Assembly (NCBI GenBank): GCA_963851295.1
Contig: CAWKOS010000001.1
Span: forward strand, 558,001 to 622,000
Direction: 5' to 3'
DNA: 64,000 bases
Source of the DNA: JAOPZW01 sp963851295
GTDB lineage: Bacteria > Actinomycetota > Thermoleophilia > Solirubrobacterales > Solirubrobacteraceae
The notes under the pieces are model-generated. The model saw only the letters and a program-made list of their open reading frames with translations. It was not told the DNA's origin and ran no database searches. A program made the translations under genes and the position numbers. Shown piece after piece: positions 16,842 through 24,774 of this stretch; the first letter of the stretch is position 1; every line of letters starts with the position of its first letter.

Positions 16842-17197
16842 GTGCTCGCCGAGCCGTCGACGGTGTGCTGGTGATCGCTGTTGTTCCCGACGTAGAGGCT
16901 GGACGGGCTGCCCACGTTCGTCAGGTCGCCACCGCTTCCTGCGACGTTGTCATGACAGAAGCGGCTGAGAAGCACGCCGCTCTGGGCATCGGCGCGCTCG
17001 CAGACGCTGACCGTGCCGCTGCCCGGGTAACGAGCCTCGTTGTAGTGAAAGACCCCGAAGACCGAACTCGTGCAGCGCGAGAACGGTTGCACCAGGATCC
17101 CGCAGTAGGCGGTGGTCGCCGAGGCGACGGTCGGCACGAAGGCCAAGCTCGCCACCACAGCCACCAAGATAGACAGCGCCAGCGTTCCTCGGCGCAA
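16838..17197 (-). CDS. Small secreted Cys-containing protein, type B copy 1
   Basis: A 119-residue protein starting at TTG, with GGAGGG in front of it, the same start arrangement as its paralogue at 16137. Signal peptide TLALSILVAVVASLAFVPTVASA, then mature ATTAYCGILVQPFSRC, VSVCERADAQ, LLSRFCHDN and SLYVGNNSDH. First gene of the B-A-B-A run. Function unknown; small size, export and Cys content would suit a secreted structural or toxin-like protein, but nothing more can be claimed. Confidence 0.7.
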   Translation of the reverse strand: MRRGTLALSILVAVVASLAFVPTVASATTAYCGILVQPFSRCTSSVFGVFHYNEARYPGSGTVSVCERADAQSGVLLSRFCHDNVAGSGGDLTNVGSPSSLYVGNNSDHQHTVDGSAST

Positions 17198-17323
17198 GGC
17201 AACCCTCCCGTCAGCCCGCCTGCGCGTTACGCAGGACTACTACTCAGTGTCGGCGAGACAGTAGCGCGCCAGGCCGGACCGGGAAGAGTCTCCGTCAGAT
17301 GACGTACAGAACCGCTGACACGA

Positions 17324-17341
17324 AGCTGACTTAATTCAGCT
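17324..17341. terminator. Hairpin at the end of phoU
   Basis: AGCTGA-CTTAAT-TCAGCT is a perfect 6-bp stem with a 6-base loop that covers the phoU stop codon. It is AT-rich for this genome and could end the pst1-phoU transcript, but the stem is short and lacks a U tract. Confidence 0.3.
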
Positions 17342-18025
17342 AAGCGTGGGCGCCGAGGAGTCCGAGAACTCGCGGAAGAGCCCCGTGACGATGAACGCGG
17401 TCACCTCGCCGATGTCGACGGCGTTGTCGCCGACGCGCTCGAGCGCCCGCGCCACCATCGTCATGTGCATGGCCCATTCGCGCGTGTCGGGGTCCTCGCC
17501 GATCTCGATCGCGAGCTGGAAGATCTCGCGGTTGAGGCGGTTGATCTCGCGGTCCTGACGCACGAGGTCCTCGGCCAGCGCGACGTCGCGGGCCGCGAAG
17601 GCCGCCCGCGACTGCACGACCTCCGAGCGCGCCGCGCGCCCCATGCGCAGGAGCAGCTCGAGCACCTCGGGGCGCACCGGCGGCTCGTGACCCGACAGCG
17701 GGATCAGCTTGCCGATCGTCACGCACTGGTCGCCCATGCGCTCGACGTGCTTGATGAGGTGCAGCAGCGCCGCGACGAGCCGCAGGTCGCCGGCGACCGG
17801 CGCCTGGCGGGCGAGCAGGGTGAGGATCCCCTGGTGGACCTCGAGATAGCGACCGTCGAGGCGGTCGTCGTCGAGGATGACCATCGTCGCGAGCTCGATG
17901 TCCTGGTGCTCGAGCGCCTCGAGGACGCGGTCGAGCTGCTCGAGGACCATGTCGATGCCGCCGAGGGCCGACTCCTCGAGGCGCTTGAGCTCCTCCTGGA
18001 AGTGCTGGCGGCCCTCGCCGCCCAT
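17336..18025 (-). CDS. phoU: PhoU, phosphate signalling protein
   Basis: A 229-residue all-helical protein with two PhoU repeats, each with acidic metal-binding motifs (DDDRLDGRYLEVHQGILTLLARQ, KHVERMGDQCVTIG; DREINRLNREIFQLAIE, RALERVGDNAVDIGE). PhoU links the state of the Pst transporter to the PhoR/PhoB system and prevents excess uptake. It is the last gene of the pst1 operon; its ATG shares one base with the pstB stop (TGATG). Confidence 0.95.
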   Translation of the reverse strand: MGGEGRQHFQEELKRLEESALGGIDMVLEQLDRVLEALEHQDIELATMVILDDDRLDGRYLEVHQGILTLLARQAPVAGDLRLVAALLHLIKHVERMGDQCVTIGKLIPLSGHEPPVRPEVLELLLRMGRAARSEVVQSRAAFAARDVALAEDLVRQDREINRLNREIFQLAIEIGEDPDTREWAMHMTMVARALERVGDNAVDIGEVTAFIVTGLFREFSDSSAPTLS

Positions 18026-18903
18026 CAGCCGAACTTCCCGGTGACGTACTCCTCCGTGCGGCTGTCGCTCGGCGTGGAGAAGATCTTGTCGGTCGGGGCG
18101 TGCTCGACGAGCTCGCCGTTGAGCATGAACGCGGTGGTGTCGGCCACGCGCGCCGCCTGCTGCATGTTGTGCGTGACGATCACGATGGTGTAGCGCTTCT
18201 TGAGCTCGTGGATGAGCTCCTCGATCTTCAGCGTAGAGATCGGGTCGAGCGCCGACGCCGGCTCGTCCATGAGGATCACCTCGGGCGACACGGCGATCGT
18301 GCGCGCGATGCACAGGCGCTGCTGCTGGCCGCCCGACAGGCCGATCCCCGGCCGGTTGAGGCGGTCCTTGACCTCCTCCCACAGCCCGGCGCCGCGCAGC
18401 GACTGCTCGACGCGGTCGCGCGTGTCGACGCCCCTGACGCCGCTCAGGCGCAGGCCCGCGGCGACGTTGTCGTAGATCGACATCGTCGGGAACGGGTTCG
18501 GCTTCTGGAAGACCATGCCGATGGCGCGCCGCACGCTGACCACGTCGATCTCGGTGCCGTACAGGTCGAGCTCGTCGAGGCGGATCTCGCCGGTCGCGCG
18601 GGCGCCGGGGATCTCCTCGTGCATGCGGTTCAGGCAGCGCACGAGCGTCGACTTCCCGCAACCCGACGGGCCGATCATCGCCGTGACGCGGTTGGCGGCG
18701 TAGTCGAGGTCGACGTCCTTGACGGCGTGCACCTCGCCATAGAAGGCGTTGAGCTTGCGAAGGGAGATCCCGAGGCCCGTGCCGGGCGGCTGCTCTTCGG
18801 GGGTGGAGACGGCGGGCGCCCCCGCCTGGGTGGTGGGACGGGCTTCGGGCATGGTTGTCTGCTCGGTCTCGGTCGGGGCTTCGGTCACGTCGTCGGGGTT
18901 CAT
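18025..18903 (-). CDS. pstB: Phosphate ABC transporter ATP-binding protein 1
   Basis: A 292-residue ATPase with a 45-residue acidic N-terminal extension that is longer than usual. Walker A GPSGCGKST, Q-loop FQKPNPFPTMS, signature LSGGQQQR, Walker B VILMDEP and switch His in VTHN are all present. It powers PstC1A1. It overlaps pstA1 by ATGA and phoU by one base, so the operon is coupled throughout. Confidence 0.96.
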   Translation of the reverse strand: MNPDDVTEAPTETEQTTMPEARPTTQAGAPAVSTPEEQPPGTGLGISLRKLNAFYGEVHAVKDVDLDYAANRVTAMIGPSGCGKSTLVRCLNRMHEEIPGARATGEIRLDELDLYGTEIDVVSVRRAIGMVFQKPNPFPTMSIYDNVAAGLRLSGVRGVDTRDRVEQSLRGAGLWEEVKDRLNRPGIGLSGGQQQRLCIARTIAVSPEVILMDEPASALDPISTLKIEELIHELKKRYTIVIVTHNMQQAARVADTTAFMLNGELVEHAPTDKIFSTPSDSRTEEYVTGKFG

Positions 18904-19763
18904 GTCAGGCGGCTCCTTCGGGCCACGAGGCGCGCCGCCAGGCTGAGGATGAGGACCATCACGACTAGCGTAAGGGCTGCGCCCCACGCGCGCTGGACGA
19001 GCCGGTCCTGGGCCTGGCTGACGTCGTTGAAGATCTGAATCGGCAGCGAGTTCATCCGCTGGCTGAGGTCGAACTGCGTCCCGTAGACGAAAGCGACGGT
19101 GAAGAGCAGCGGGGCGGTCTCGCCCGCGGCGCGAGCGACGGCGAGCAGCGAGCCGGTGACGAGGCCCGGCAGCGCGGTCGGCAGCACGATCCGGAAGACG
19201 ACCCGCCAGCGCGGCGCCCCGAGGGCCAGCGCGCCCTCGCGCAGGTCGTTGGGCACGAGGTTGAGCACGACCTCGGCCGAGCGCGTGACCACCGGCAGCA
19301 TGAGCAGCGCCAGCGCGACCGACCCCTTCCAGCCCGCGAAGGTCCCGCCGATCTTCGTGACCACGAGGACGATGTAGACGAAGAGGCCGAACACGACCGA
19401 CGGCACGCCGGTCATGACGTCGACGAAGTAGCGCACGAGGTTGGCGAACTTCCCGGTCTTGCCGTACTCGACGAGGTAGAGCGCGACGCCGATGCCGAAC
19501 GGGATCGCGATCACGCTTGCCAGCAGGACCATCTCGATCGTGCCCCAGATCGCGGACTTGATGCCACCCGGGTCGCCAAGGAAGCGGCCCGTCGGGTCGG
19601 TGGTGAAGAAGTCCACGTTCCAGGCCCCGATGCCCTCCTTGATCAGGTAGTAGATGATCAGGACGAGCGGGACCAGGGCGACCAGGGTCAGGACGAGCGC
19701 GAGCGCGCGCATGAACCGGTCCGTGAACCGGCGACGGGCGCTGACGGGGACGAGCACGTTCAT
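18900..19763 (-). CDS. pstA: Phosphate ABC transporter permease PstA 1
   Basis: A 287-residue permease with six hydrophobic segments starting at LALVLTLVALVPLVLIIYYLIKEG. The binding-protein-dependent transport motif (APRWRVVFRIVLPTALPGLVTG, EAA loop) is near the C-terminal end. It pairs with PstC1 to form the phosphate channel. ATGA overlaps on both sides. Confidence 0.95.
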   Translation of the reverse strand: MNVLVPVSARRRFTDRFMRALALVLTLVALVPLVLIIYYLIKEGIGAWNVDFFTTDPTGRFLGDPGGIKSAIWGTIEMVLLASVIAIPFGIGVALYLVEYGKTGKFANLVRYFVDVMTGVPSVVFGLFVYIVLVVTKIGGTFAGWKGSVALALLMLPVVTRSAEVVLNLVPNDLREGALALGAPRWRVVFRIVLPTALPGLVTGSLLAVARAAGETAPLLFTVAFVYGTQFDLSQRMNSLPIQIFNDVSQAQDRLVQRAWGAALTLVVMVLILSLAARLVARRSRLT

Positions 19764-20755
19764 CCCGCCATCCCCGTGGGCACGTCGCGCTTGCCGCGCG
19801 AGGCGCGATTGACGTAGTAGCGGGCGATGGCGTTTACGACCAGGGTGAGGACGAAGAGGACGAGGCCGGCGGCGATGAGCGCCGCGCGGTGGGTGGGATC
19901 GGACGCGGCCTCGTTGAACTCGTTGGCGATGACCGCGGCAAGGGTGTAGGCCTGGCTGAAGATCGTGTCGGGGACGTTGGGCGCGTTGCCGATGACGATG
20001 GTCACGGCGATCGTCTCGCCTATGGCGCGGCCGAGCCCGAGCATCGCGGCGCCCGAGATGCCGGCCCGCGAGTAGGGCAGCACGGCCAGGCGGATCATCT
20101 CCCAGCGCGTGGCGCCGAGGGCGAGCGCGCCCTCCTTGTCCTGCGACGGGACCGTGGACATCACCTCGCGCGAGATCGCCGAGACGATCGGCAGGATCAT
20201 GATCGCCATGATCAGCCCGGCGATGAAGCAGTTGGGGATCGACACCGGCCCGCCCACCAAGGGCAGGAACGAGAACTTGTCCGAGAACCACTGCTCGGCC
20301 GGCTGGAGCTTGGGGGCGAGCACCTTGATGCCCCACAGGCCGTAGACGACGGAGGGCACCGCGGCCAGCAGCTCGACCAGGACGGTGACCGGCTGGCGGA
20401 AGCGGCTCGGGCACAGCTCGGTGATGTACAGCGCGGTCGCGATCGCGACCGGCACGCCGATGGTCAGCGCGATCGCCGACGTGATGATCGTCCCGACCAG
20501 CAGCGGCCAGGCGCCGAAGATCTCCTTCGAGACGTCCCAGTTGTTGTCGAAGACGAAGCCGATGTAGCCGAACTTGTCGAACGCCGGCTTGGCCTCGATG
20601 AACAGCCGGATGAAGAAGAACGCGATCAGCAGCAGGATGAACGCGGCCATCCCGGTCAGCGTCCAGCGCAGCAGCGGGTCCAGCGCGCGGGAGCGCGACG
20701 ACCGCTCGAGTGCCGAGCGGCCGCCGCTTGGTGCTGTGACGCTCCCGGCTTCCAT
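19760..20755 (-). CDS. pstC: Phosphate ABC transporter permease PstC 1
   Basis: A 331-residue permease. After a Ser/Arg-rich cytosolic start it has TLTGMAAFILLLIAFFFIRLF and five more membrane segments. The EAA loop ATRWEMIRLAVLPYSRAGISG contacts PstB. The gap to pstS1 is only 5 bases. The chosen ATG at 20755 follows the pstS stop directly; the in-frame extension into pstS is a shadow. Confidence 0.95.
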   Translation of the reverse strand: MEAGSVTAPSGGRSALERSSRSRALDPLLRWTLTGMAAFILLLIAFFFIRLFIEAKPAFDKFGYIGFVFDNNWDVSKEIFGAWPLLVGTIITSAIALTIGVPVAIATALYITELCPSRFRQPVTVLVELLAAVPSVVYGLWGIKVLAPKLQPAEQWFSDKFSFLPLVGGPVSIPNCFIAGLIMAIMILPIVSAISREVMSTVPSQDKEGALALGATRWEMIRLAVLPYSRAGISGAAMLGLGRAIGETIAVTIVIGNAPNVPDTIFSQAYTLAAVIANEFNEAASDPTHRAALIAAGLVLFVLTLVVNAIARYYVNRASRGKRDVPTGMAG

Positions 20756-20760
20756 GACTG

Positions 20761-21879
20761 CTAGCTGTTTCCGATGGGCGAGCCGTTGCACTGCAGGGCG
20801 TCGACCTTGGCCTGCGCCTTCTGCTTGATGGCGTCGGGCAGCGGCGCGTACTGCAGCTCGGGGGCGACCTTCTGGCCGTCGCCGAGCGCGTAGTCCAGCC
20901 AGCTCTTGACGAGCTTCGCAGTGTCGGGCTTGATGCCCGACTTGCACTGGTCGGCCCACACGAGCAGGAAGGTCACCGCCGTGATCGGGTAGGTCTTCGC
21001 GCCCGGGGCGTCGATGGTCGAGAACTTCAGGTCGTCGGGGACCTCGGCGCCCTCGCCGGCGGCCGACGTGGCCGCGAGGCTGGGCTCGACGAACTGCCCG
21101 TCCTTGTTCTTCACCGCCGCCGTGGTGAAGTTGTTCTGCAGGGCGTACGCCTGCTCGACGTAGCCCATCGCGCCGTCGCCCTGCTTGACGCAGCCGGCGA
21201 CGCCGTCGTTGCCCTTGGCGCCCGTGCCGACCGGCCACTTGACGGTCTTGTCGACGCCGGGCCCGCTCTTCCAATCGGGCGAGTAGGCGGCGAGGAACTG
21301 CGTGAAGTTCTTCGTCGTTCCCGACTCATCGGAGCGGTGGCAGACGGTGATGTCCTTGTCGGGCAGCTTGACGCCGCTGTTGAGGCCCGCGATCGCCGGG
21401 TCGTTCCACTTCTTGATCTTCCCGAGGAAGATGTTGGCGATTGTGGCGCCGTCGAGCTTGAGCCCCTTGTCGACGCCGCTGACGTTGTAGGAGACGGTGA
21501 CGGCGCCCAGGACGGTCGGGACGTGGACCGGGTCGCCCTTCTTCTTGGCCGCGGCCTCCTCCTCGGGCTTCATCGCCGCATCGGTGGCGCCGAAGTCGAC
21601 GGTGCCGGCCGTGAACTGCGCGATGCCGCCGCCGGAGCCGACGCCCTGGTAGTTCACCGTGGTGCCGGTCTGGTCCTTGAAGCGCGCCGCCCACTCGGTG
21701 TAGACGGGCTGCGGGAAGGTGGCGCCCGCGCCGTTGATGGTTCCGCCTTGCTTGGCGCCGCCTGACGAGCTCGAGCTCGAGCCGCCTCCGCTGGGACTGG
21801 AGTCATTGCTTCCGCACGCGGCCAGGCCGAGCGCGAGCACGGCCGCGGCCCCCGCGGCGAGCCATCGATTAGACCTCAC
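20761..21879 (-). CDS. pstS: Phosphate-binding lipoprotein PstS 1
   Basis: A phosphate-binding protein of about 372 residues. Lipobox LGLAAC after a signal peptide, Ser-rich linker, then GAGATFPQPVYTEW, GSGGGIAQFTAGTVDFGATDAAM and HRSDESGTTKNF, all typical of PstS phosphate contacts. I prefer the GTG at 21879 because GAGGTG lies 7 bases before it; an ATG at 21894 is the alternative and has a weaker ribosome site. First gene of pstSCAB-phoU. A strong PHO-box-like array lies about 65-110 bases upstream, inside the 3' end of the next gene. Confidence 0.95.
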   Translation of the reverse strand: MRSNRWLAAGAAAVLALGLAACGSNDSSPSGGGSSSSSSGGAKQGGTINGAGATFPQPVYTEWAARFKDQTGTTVNYQGVGSGGGIAQFTAGTVDFGATDAAMKPEEEAAAKKKGDPVHVPTVLGAVTVSYNVSGVDKGLKLDGATIANIFLGKIKKWNDPAIAGLNSGVKLPDKDITVCHRSDESGTTKNFTQFLAAYSPDWKSGPGVDKTVKWPVGTGAKGNDGVAGCVKQGDGAMGYVEQAYALQNNFTTAAVKNKDGQFVEPSLAATSAAGEGAEVPDDLKFSTIDAPGAKTYPITAVTFLLVWADQCKSGIKPDTAKLVKSWLDYALGDGQKVAPELQYAPLPDAIKQKAQAKVDALQCNGSPIGNS

Positions 21880-21942
21880 GAGTGAACACCTCATTGCTGT
21901 CGTTGCCTTGCAAGGGCCGCAGGCTGCAACGCCTGATCGAGC

Positions 21943-21986
21943 AGCCTGTTACCGACCCGTGGCGGGAATGTGAAAAGCGTGTGAAG
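21943..21986 (-). promoter_or_regulatory. PHO-box-like array before pstS1 (site c)
   Basis: On the minus strand four 11-bp units follow each other: CTTCACACGCT, TTTCACATTCC, CGCCACGGGTC, GGTAACAGGCT. The first two are near-perfect nTTCAC units. TAACAG in unit 4, starting 35 nt after the array begins, is a good -10 candidate. It lies upstream of pstS1 and within the last codons of the winged-helix gene. Confidence 0.75.
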
Positions 21987-22329
21987 GCTCGGGCGAGAAG
22001 CGGTACCCGAACCCGACGTGCGTGTGGATGAAGCGCCAGTCGGGCAGGGCCTCTTCGAGCTTCACGCGCAGCTTGTGGATGTAGACGTCTATGGAGCGGT
22101 CGCCGCCACGTAGCGATCCGCCCCAGACCCGGGCATAGAGATCTTCGCGACGGACGATCCCGCCCCCGCTGCGCGCGAGGGCGACGAGGAGTCCGAATTC
22201 GCGAACCGAAAGGTTCAGGGCCCTGCCGCCGGCGAGGACCAAGCCGTCGACGGGCCGGATCTCCAGCGCGCCGACGTAGAGGACATCGTCCATGGGACGC
22301 TCTGCCGCTTCCATGGTGGCGATCAGCAT
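21949..22329 (-). CDS. Receiver-less PhoB-like winged-helix DNA-binding protein
   Basis: A 126-residue protein that is essentially a Trans_reg_C domain: VGALEIRPVDG, LSVREFGLLVALARSGGG, GDRSIDVYIHKLRVKLE, IHTHVGFGYRFSPEP. No receiver domain precedes it: upstream in-frame sequence is Arg/Ser-rich and without receiver motifs. The helix-wing residues resemble those of the full regulator at 12.5-13.3 kb. Between pstS1 and the DUF47 gene it is a strong candidate for a phosphate-regulon DNA-binding protein controlled by amount or partner rather than by phosphorylation. Starts at 22329, 22314 or 22293 are possible. A PHO-box-like array lies just before it. Confidence 0.82.
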   Translation of the reverse strand: MLIATMEAAERPMDDVLYVGALEIRPVDGLVLAGGRALNLSVREFGLLVALARSGGGIVRREDLYARVWGGSLRGGDRSIDVYIHKLRVKLEEALPDWRFIHTHVGFGYRFSPEPSHAFHIPATGR

Positions 22330-22346
22330 CTCGGCGGCGGCCCCCG

Positions 22347-22390
22347 GGCTCGTTACCCGACCGTAAAGCCCCTGTGAAAGACCCGTGAAC
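22347..22390 (-). promoter_or_regulatory. PHO-box-like array before the winged-helix gene (site b)
   Basis: Minus-strand units GTTCACGGGTC, TTTCACAGGGG, CTTTACGGTCG, GGTAACGAGCC in perfect 11-bp phase. TAACGA in unit 4 again starts 35 nt after the array start and would put the transcription start about 14 bases before the ATG at 22329. The region also separates this gene from the divergent DUF47 gene, so both could be controlled from it. Confidence 0.75.
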
Positions 22391-22432
22391 GCGGCGCTGC
22401 GCCGCTTGGCGGCCTGGCTAGGGTTGACCGGG

Positions 22433-23062
22433 ATGCCCCGGTTGCGTCGCGCGGATCCCGATAACGAGGTCCTCGCCCTCCTCGAGGAGAGCGGGCGCAA
22501 CGTCGAGCGCGCCGCGCTCCTGTTGCGCGACCTGCTCGTGGATTATCCCGAACGCGCCGACCTCGCGCGCGACCTGGTGCTCTGCGAGCACGAGGGCGAC
22601 CGCATCGCCCACGACATCATCCACCGCCTCAAGAGCGACGACGGGCGCCGCGCGCCGATGGACCCGATCGACGGCTATCAGCTGGCGACCGCGCTGGACG
22701 ACATCGTCGACTTCGCCGAGCAGACCGCCGACAACATGGGCCTCTTCGGCGTCGAGGCCCCGATGGAGCAGGCCTCGCAGATGGGCGACGTGCTCGTCGG
22801 CGCCGGCGAGCAGGTCGCCCGCGCGCTGCGCTCGCTGCGCACCGGCGCCGAGCTCGCCCCCTACCTCGTCGAGATCCACCGCCTGGAGAACGAGGGCGAC
22901 CGCATCAGCCGCGACGCCGTGGCGTCGCTCTTCGCCAACGGCATCGACCCGATGGTGGTCATCCGCTGGAAGGACATCTTCGCCTCGCTCGAGGCGAGCG
23001 TCGACGCCTGCGAGCACGTGGCCCACGTGCTCGAGGGCATCAGCCTGCGCCGGCGTCCGTAG
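22433..23062 (+). CDS. DUF47 family PhoU-like protein (Pit accessory type)
   Basis: A 209-residue helical protein with PhoU-like acidic motifs (CEHEGDRIAHDIIHRL, HRLENEGDRISRDAV, ACEHVAHVLEGI). DUF47 proteins usually sit beside Pit-type phosphate transporters; the only pit gene of the window is 27 kb away. I chose ATG 22433 rather than the GTG at 22385: a TAGGGT hexamer (22419-22424) lies 8 nt before it, giving a leaderless start, while 22385 lies inside the PHO-box array. It is divergent from the receiver-less regulator. Confidence 0.85.
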   Translation: MPRLRRADPDNEVLALLEESGRNVERAALLLRDLLVDYPERADLARDLVLCEHEGDRIAHDIIHRLKSDDGRRAPMDPIDGYQLATALDDIVDFAEQTADNMGLFGVEAPMEQASQMGDVLVGAGEQVARALRSLRTGAELAPYLVEIHRLENEGDRISRDAVASLFANGIDPMVVIRWKDIFASLEASVDACEHVAHVLEGISLRRRP

Positions 23063-23079
23063 CAGTCGCCGCGGGGCGC

Positions 23080-23676
23080 TCACCGTCGCCCGCCGGCGGA
23101 CCCTGGCCGCGTGAGCGGCCCGACCGTCCGCCCGGCCGCGGAGTCCTCGATCAGCTGTCCCAGGCGCCGCAGGCGGGTCTCCTCGCGCTTGGCGCTGACG
23201 ACCCAGTGCGTCGCGGCGCGCCGATACCACGGGGGCTGGGCCTGGAACCACGCCCAGGCGCCGGCGTCGGCCCTGAACGCGCGCTCGTGCTCGGGGTCGA
23301 GCTTGGCCTCCTTGCGCCGTTCGTGGGAGTAGATCGCCGTGCGGTCGTCGGTGCGGCGCTCGAACGCGGCAAGCCCTGCCAGGTGCATGAGCCCCTCGGC
23401 GGTCAGCTCGCCGACGCGCTTGACGTTGACCGCGCTCCACGTGCTGCGCGCCTGGCGCGGGGTGAAGCGGATCGAGTAGCTCTCGGCGTCGATGCTGCGC
23501 CGCACGCCGTCGATCCAGCCGAAGCACAGCGCCTGGTCGACCGATTGCGGCCAGGTGATGCTCGGCCGCCCCGACCCCTTCTTGTGGAAGCCCACGAGCA
23601 GCTCGCGCTCGGTCTCGTGGTGCTCCTCGAGCCACGCGCGGAACGCTTTGGGCGTCGCGAAGAAGGTGGGCTCCAC
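23080..23676 (-). CDS. YdeI/OmpD-associated family protein
   Basis: A 198-residue protein starting at GTG. MEPTFFATPKAFRAWLEEHH, ELLVGFHKKGSG, ALCFGWIDGVRRSID and SIRFTPRQARSTWSAVN are hallmarks of the YdeI family (bacteriocin-protection or stress proteins of unclear biochemistry). The C-terminal helix HWVVSAKREETRLRRLGQLIEDSAAGR is also typical. Convergent with the DUF47 gene; no evidence of an operon. Confidence 0.85.
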   Translation of the reverse strand: MEPTFFATPKAFRAWLEEHHETERELLVGFHKKGSGRPSITWPQSVDQALCFGWIDGVRRSIDAESYSIRFTPRQARSTWSAVNVKRVGELTAEGLMHLAGLAAFERRTDDRTAIYSHERRKEAKLDPEHERAFRADAGAWAWFQAQPPWYRRAATHWVVSAKREETRLRRLGQLIEDSAAGRTVGPLTRPGSAGGRR

Positions 23677-23734
23677 CGCCGGGAGGGTAGCCAGGCGGTG
23701 GAGCCCGTCGCCGGACCGGGACCCCGGCGGGGGC

Positions 23735-24745
23735 TTACCGGGGGATCCCGCTCACGGTGAAGGGCGGCGTGCTCGTGGCGAAGTCGGGATTCACGACGAG
23801 GTACTCGCCACCGGCTCGCGCGATCGTCGACGGCCCTTGGAAGGAGTCGTCGCCGCGCCGGTCCTCGAGACGCCCGCGCCGCCCGTCGTGGCGCAGCGCC
23901 ACGACGTTGACGACGCCGTTGGGGAAGCCGTCCGCGGAGCCCTGGACGACGAGCAGCCGACCGCGGTCGACGAGCAGGCCGTCGCCGCCCTTGAAGCCGG
24001 TCGCGCCCGCGACCTTCAGCTCGCGGATCGTGCGCCCGCCCTGGCGGACGTGGACGGTGAAGAGCTGCCCCGTGTCGCTGTTGACCACGATGAGCCGGTC
24101 GCGGCGGCCGCTGTCGCGCGACACGATGCCGTTGAGATTGAACACGCCCTGCCCGGCGTTGAACGGGATCTCGGGCGTGGTCGTGATCACGTCGGCCGGG
24201 TCGATGGGCTTGGGCACGGGTGTCCCGGCCGCGATCTCCGCCGCGCCGAGGTGGTAGATGGCGGGGCGGAACGAGTCCGTCGCGTAGACGTCGCCGCGGC
24301 GGGTGACGACGAGGTCGTTGACGAAGGTCGACGAGCTGTCGCCGCCCTTGGTGTCGAAGGTTGCCAGCAGCGCGCCGCCGGCGAGGTCATAGACCTTGAT
24401 CGTGCCGGTCGAGGCGCCCGCGGCGTAGAGCTTGCCGCGCCAGACCTTCAGGCCCGTCGCCGACTGCCCGGGGGCGCCAGGGATGAAGACCGGCACGGGC
24501 GTCGCGGTGTCGCCGAGCCTGCCGCGGTAGATGGCGCCGTCACCGGTGGCCGAGACGAAGAAGAAGCCGCTGCGCCTGTCGACGGCCACGCCCTCGGGGT
24601 TGCCGTGCTGGGGCTCGGAGAGGGTGTAGACCTCGGTCGCGGCGGCGTGGTGCCCGCCGCCGTGGCCGCCGCCGTGCTTCGCGCTCGCCGCCGTCGCACC
24701 GCAGGCCAGGGCGACGACGGCCGCTGCCGTCACGATCGTTCGCAT
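23735..24745 (-). CDS. Secreted beta-propeller (SMP-30/NHL-like) protein
   Basis: A 336-residue secreted protein. Signal peptide IVTAAAVVALACGATAASA followed by a His/Gly-rich stretch (KHGGGHGGGHHAAA) that could bind metal. The rest forms repeated propeller blades: NPEGVAVDRRSGFFFVSATGDGAIYRG, FVNDLVVTRRGDVYATDS, GGDGLLVDRGRLLVVQG. Related to gluconolactonase/SMP-30-like propellers; no catalytic assignment possible. It follows the response regulator with a 29-base gap on the same strand. Confidence 0.75.
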   Translation of the reverse strand: MRTIVTAAAVVALACGATAASAKHGGGHGGGHHAAATEVYTLSEPQHGNPEGVAVDRRSGFFFVSATGDGAIYRGRLGDTATPVPVFIPGAPGQSATGLKVWRGKLYAAGASTGTIKVYDLAGGALLATFDTKGGDSSSTFVNDLVVTRRGDVYATDSFRPAIYHLGAAEIAAGTPVPKPIDPADVITTTPEIPFNAGQGVFNLNGIVSRDSGRRDRLIVVNSDTGQLFTVHVRQGGRTIRELKVAGATGFKGGDGLLVDRGRLLVVQGSADGFPNGVVNVVALRHDGRRGRLEDRRGDDSFQGPSTIARAGGEYLVVNPDFATSTPPFTVSGIPR

Positions 24746-24774
24746 GCCCCTGTGACCCGCGAGCGCGGCGCGCG

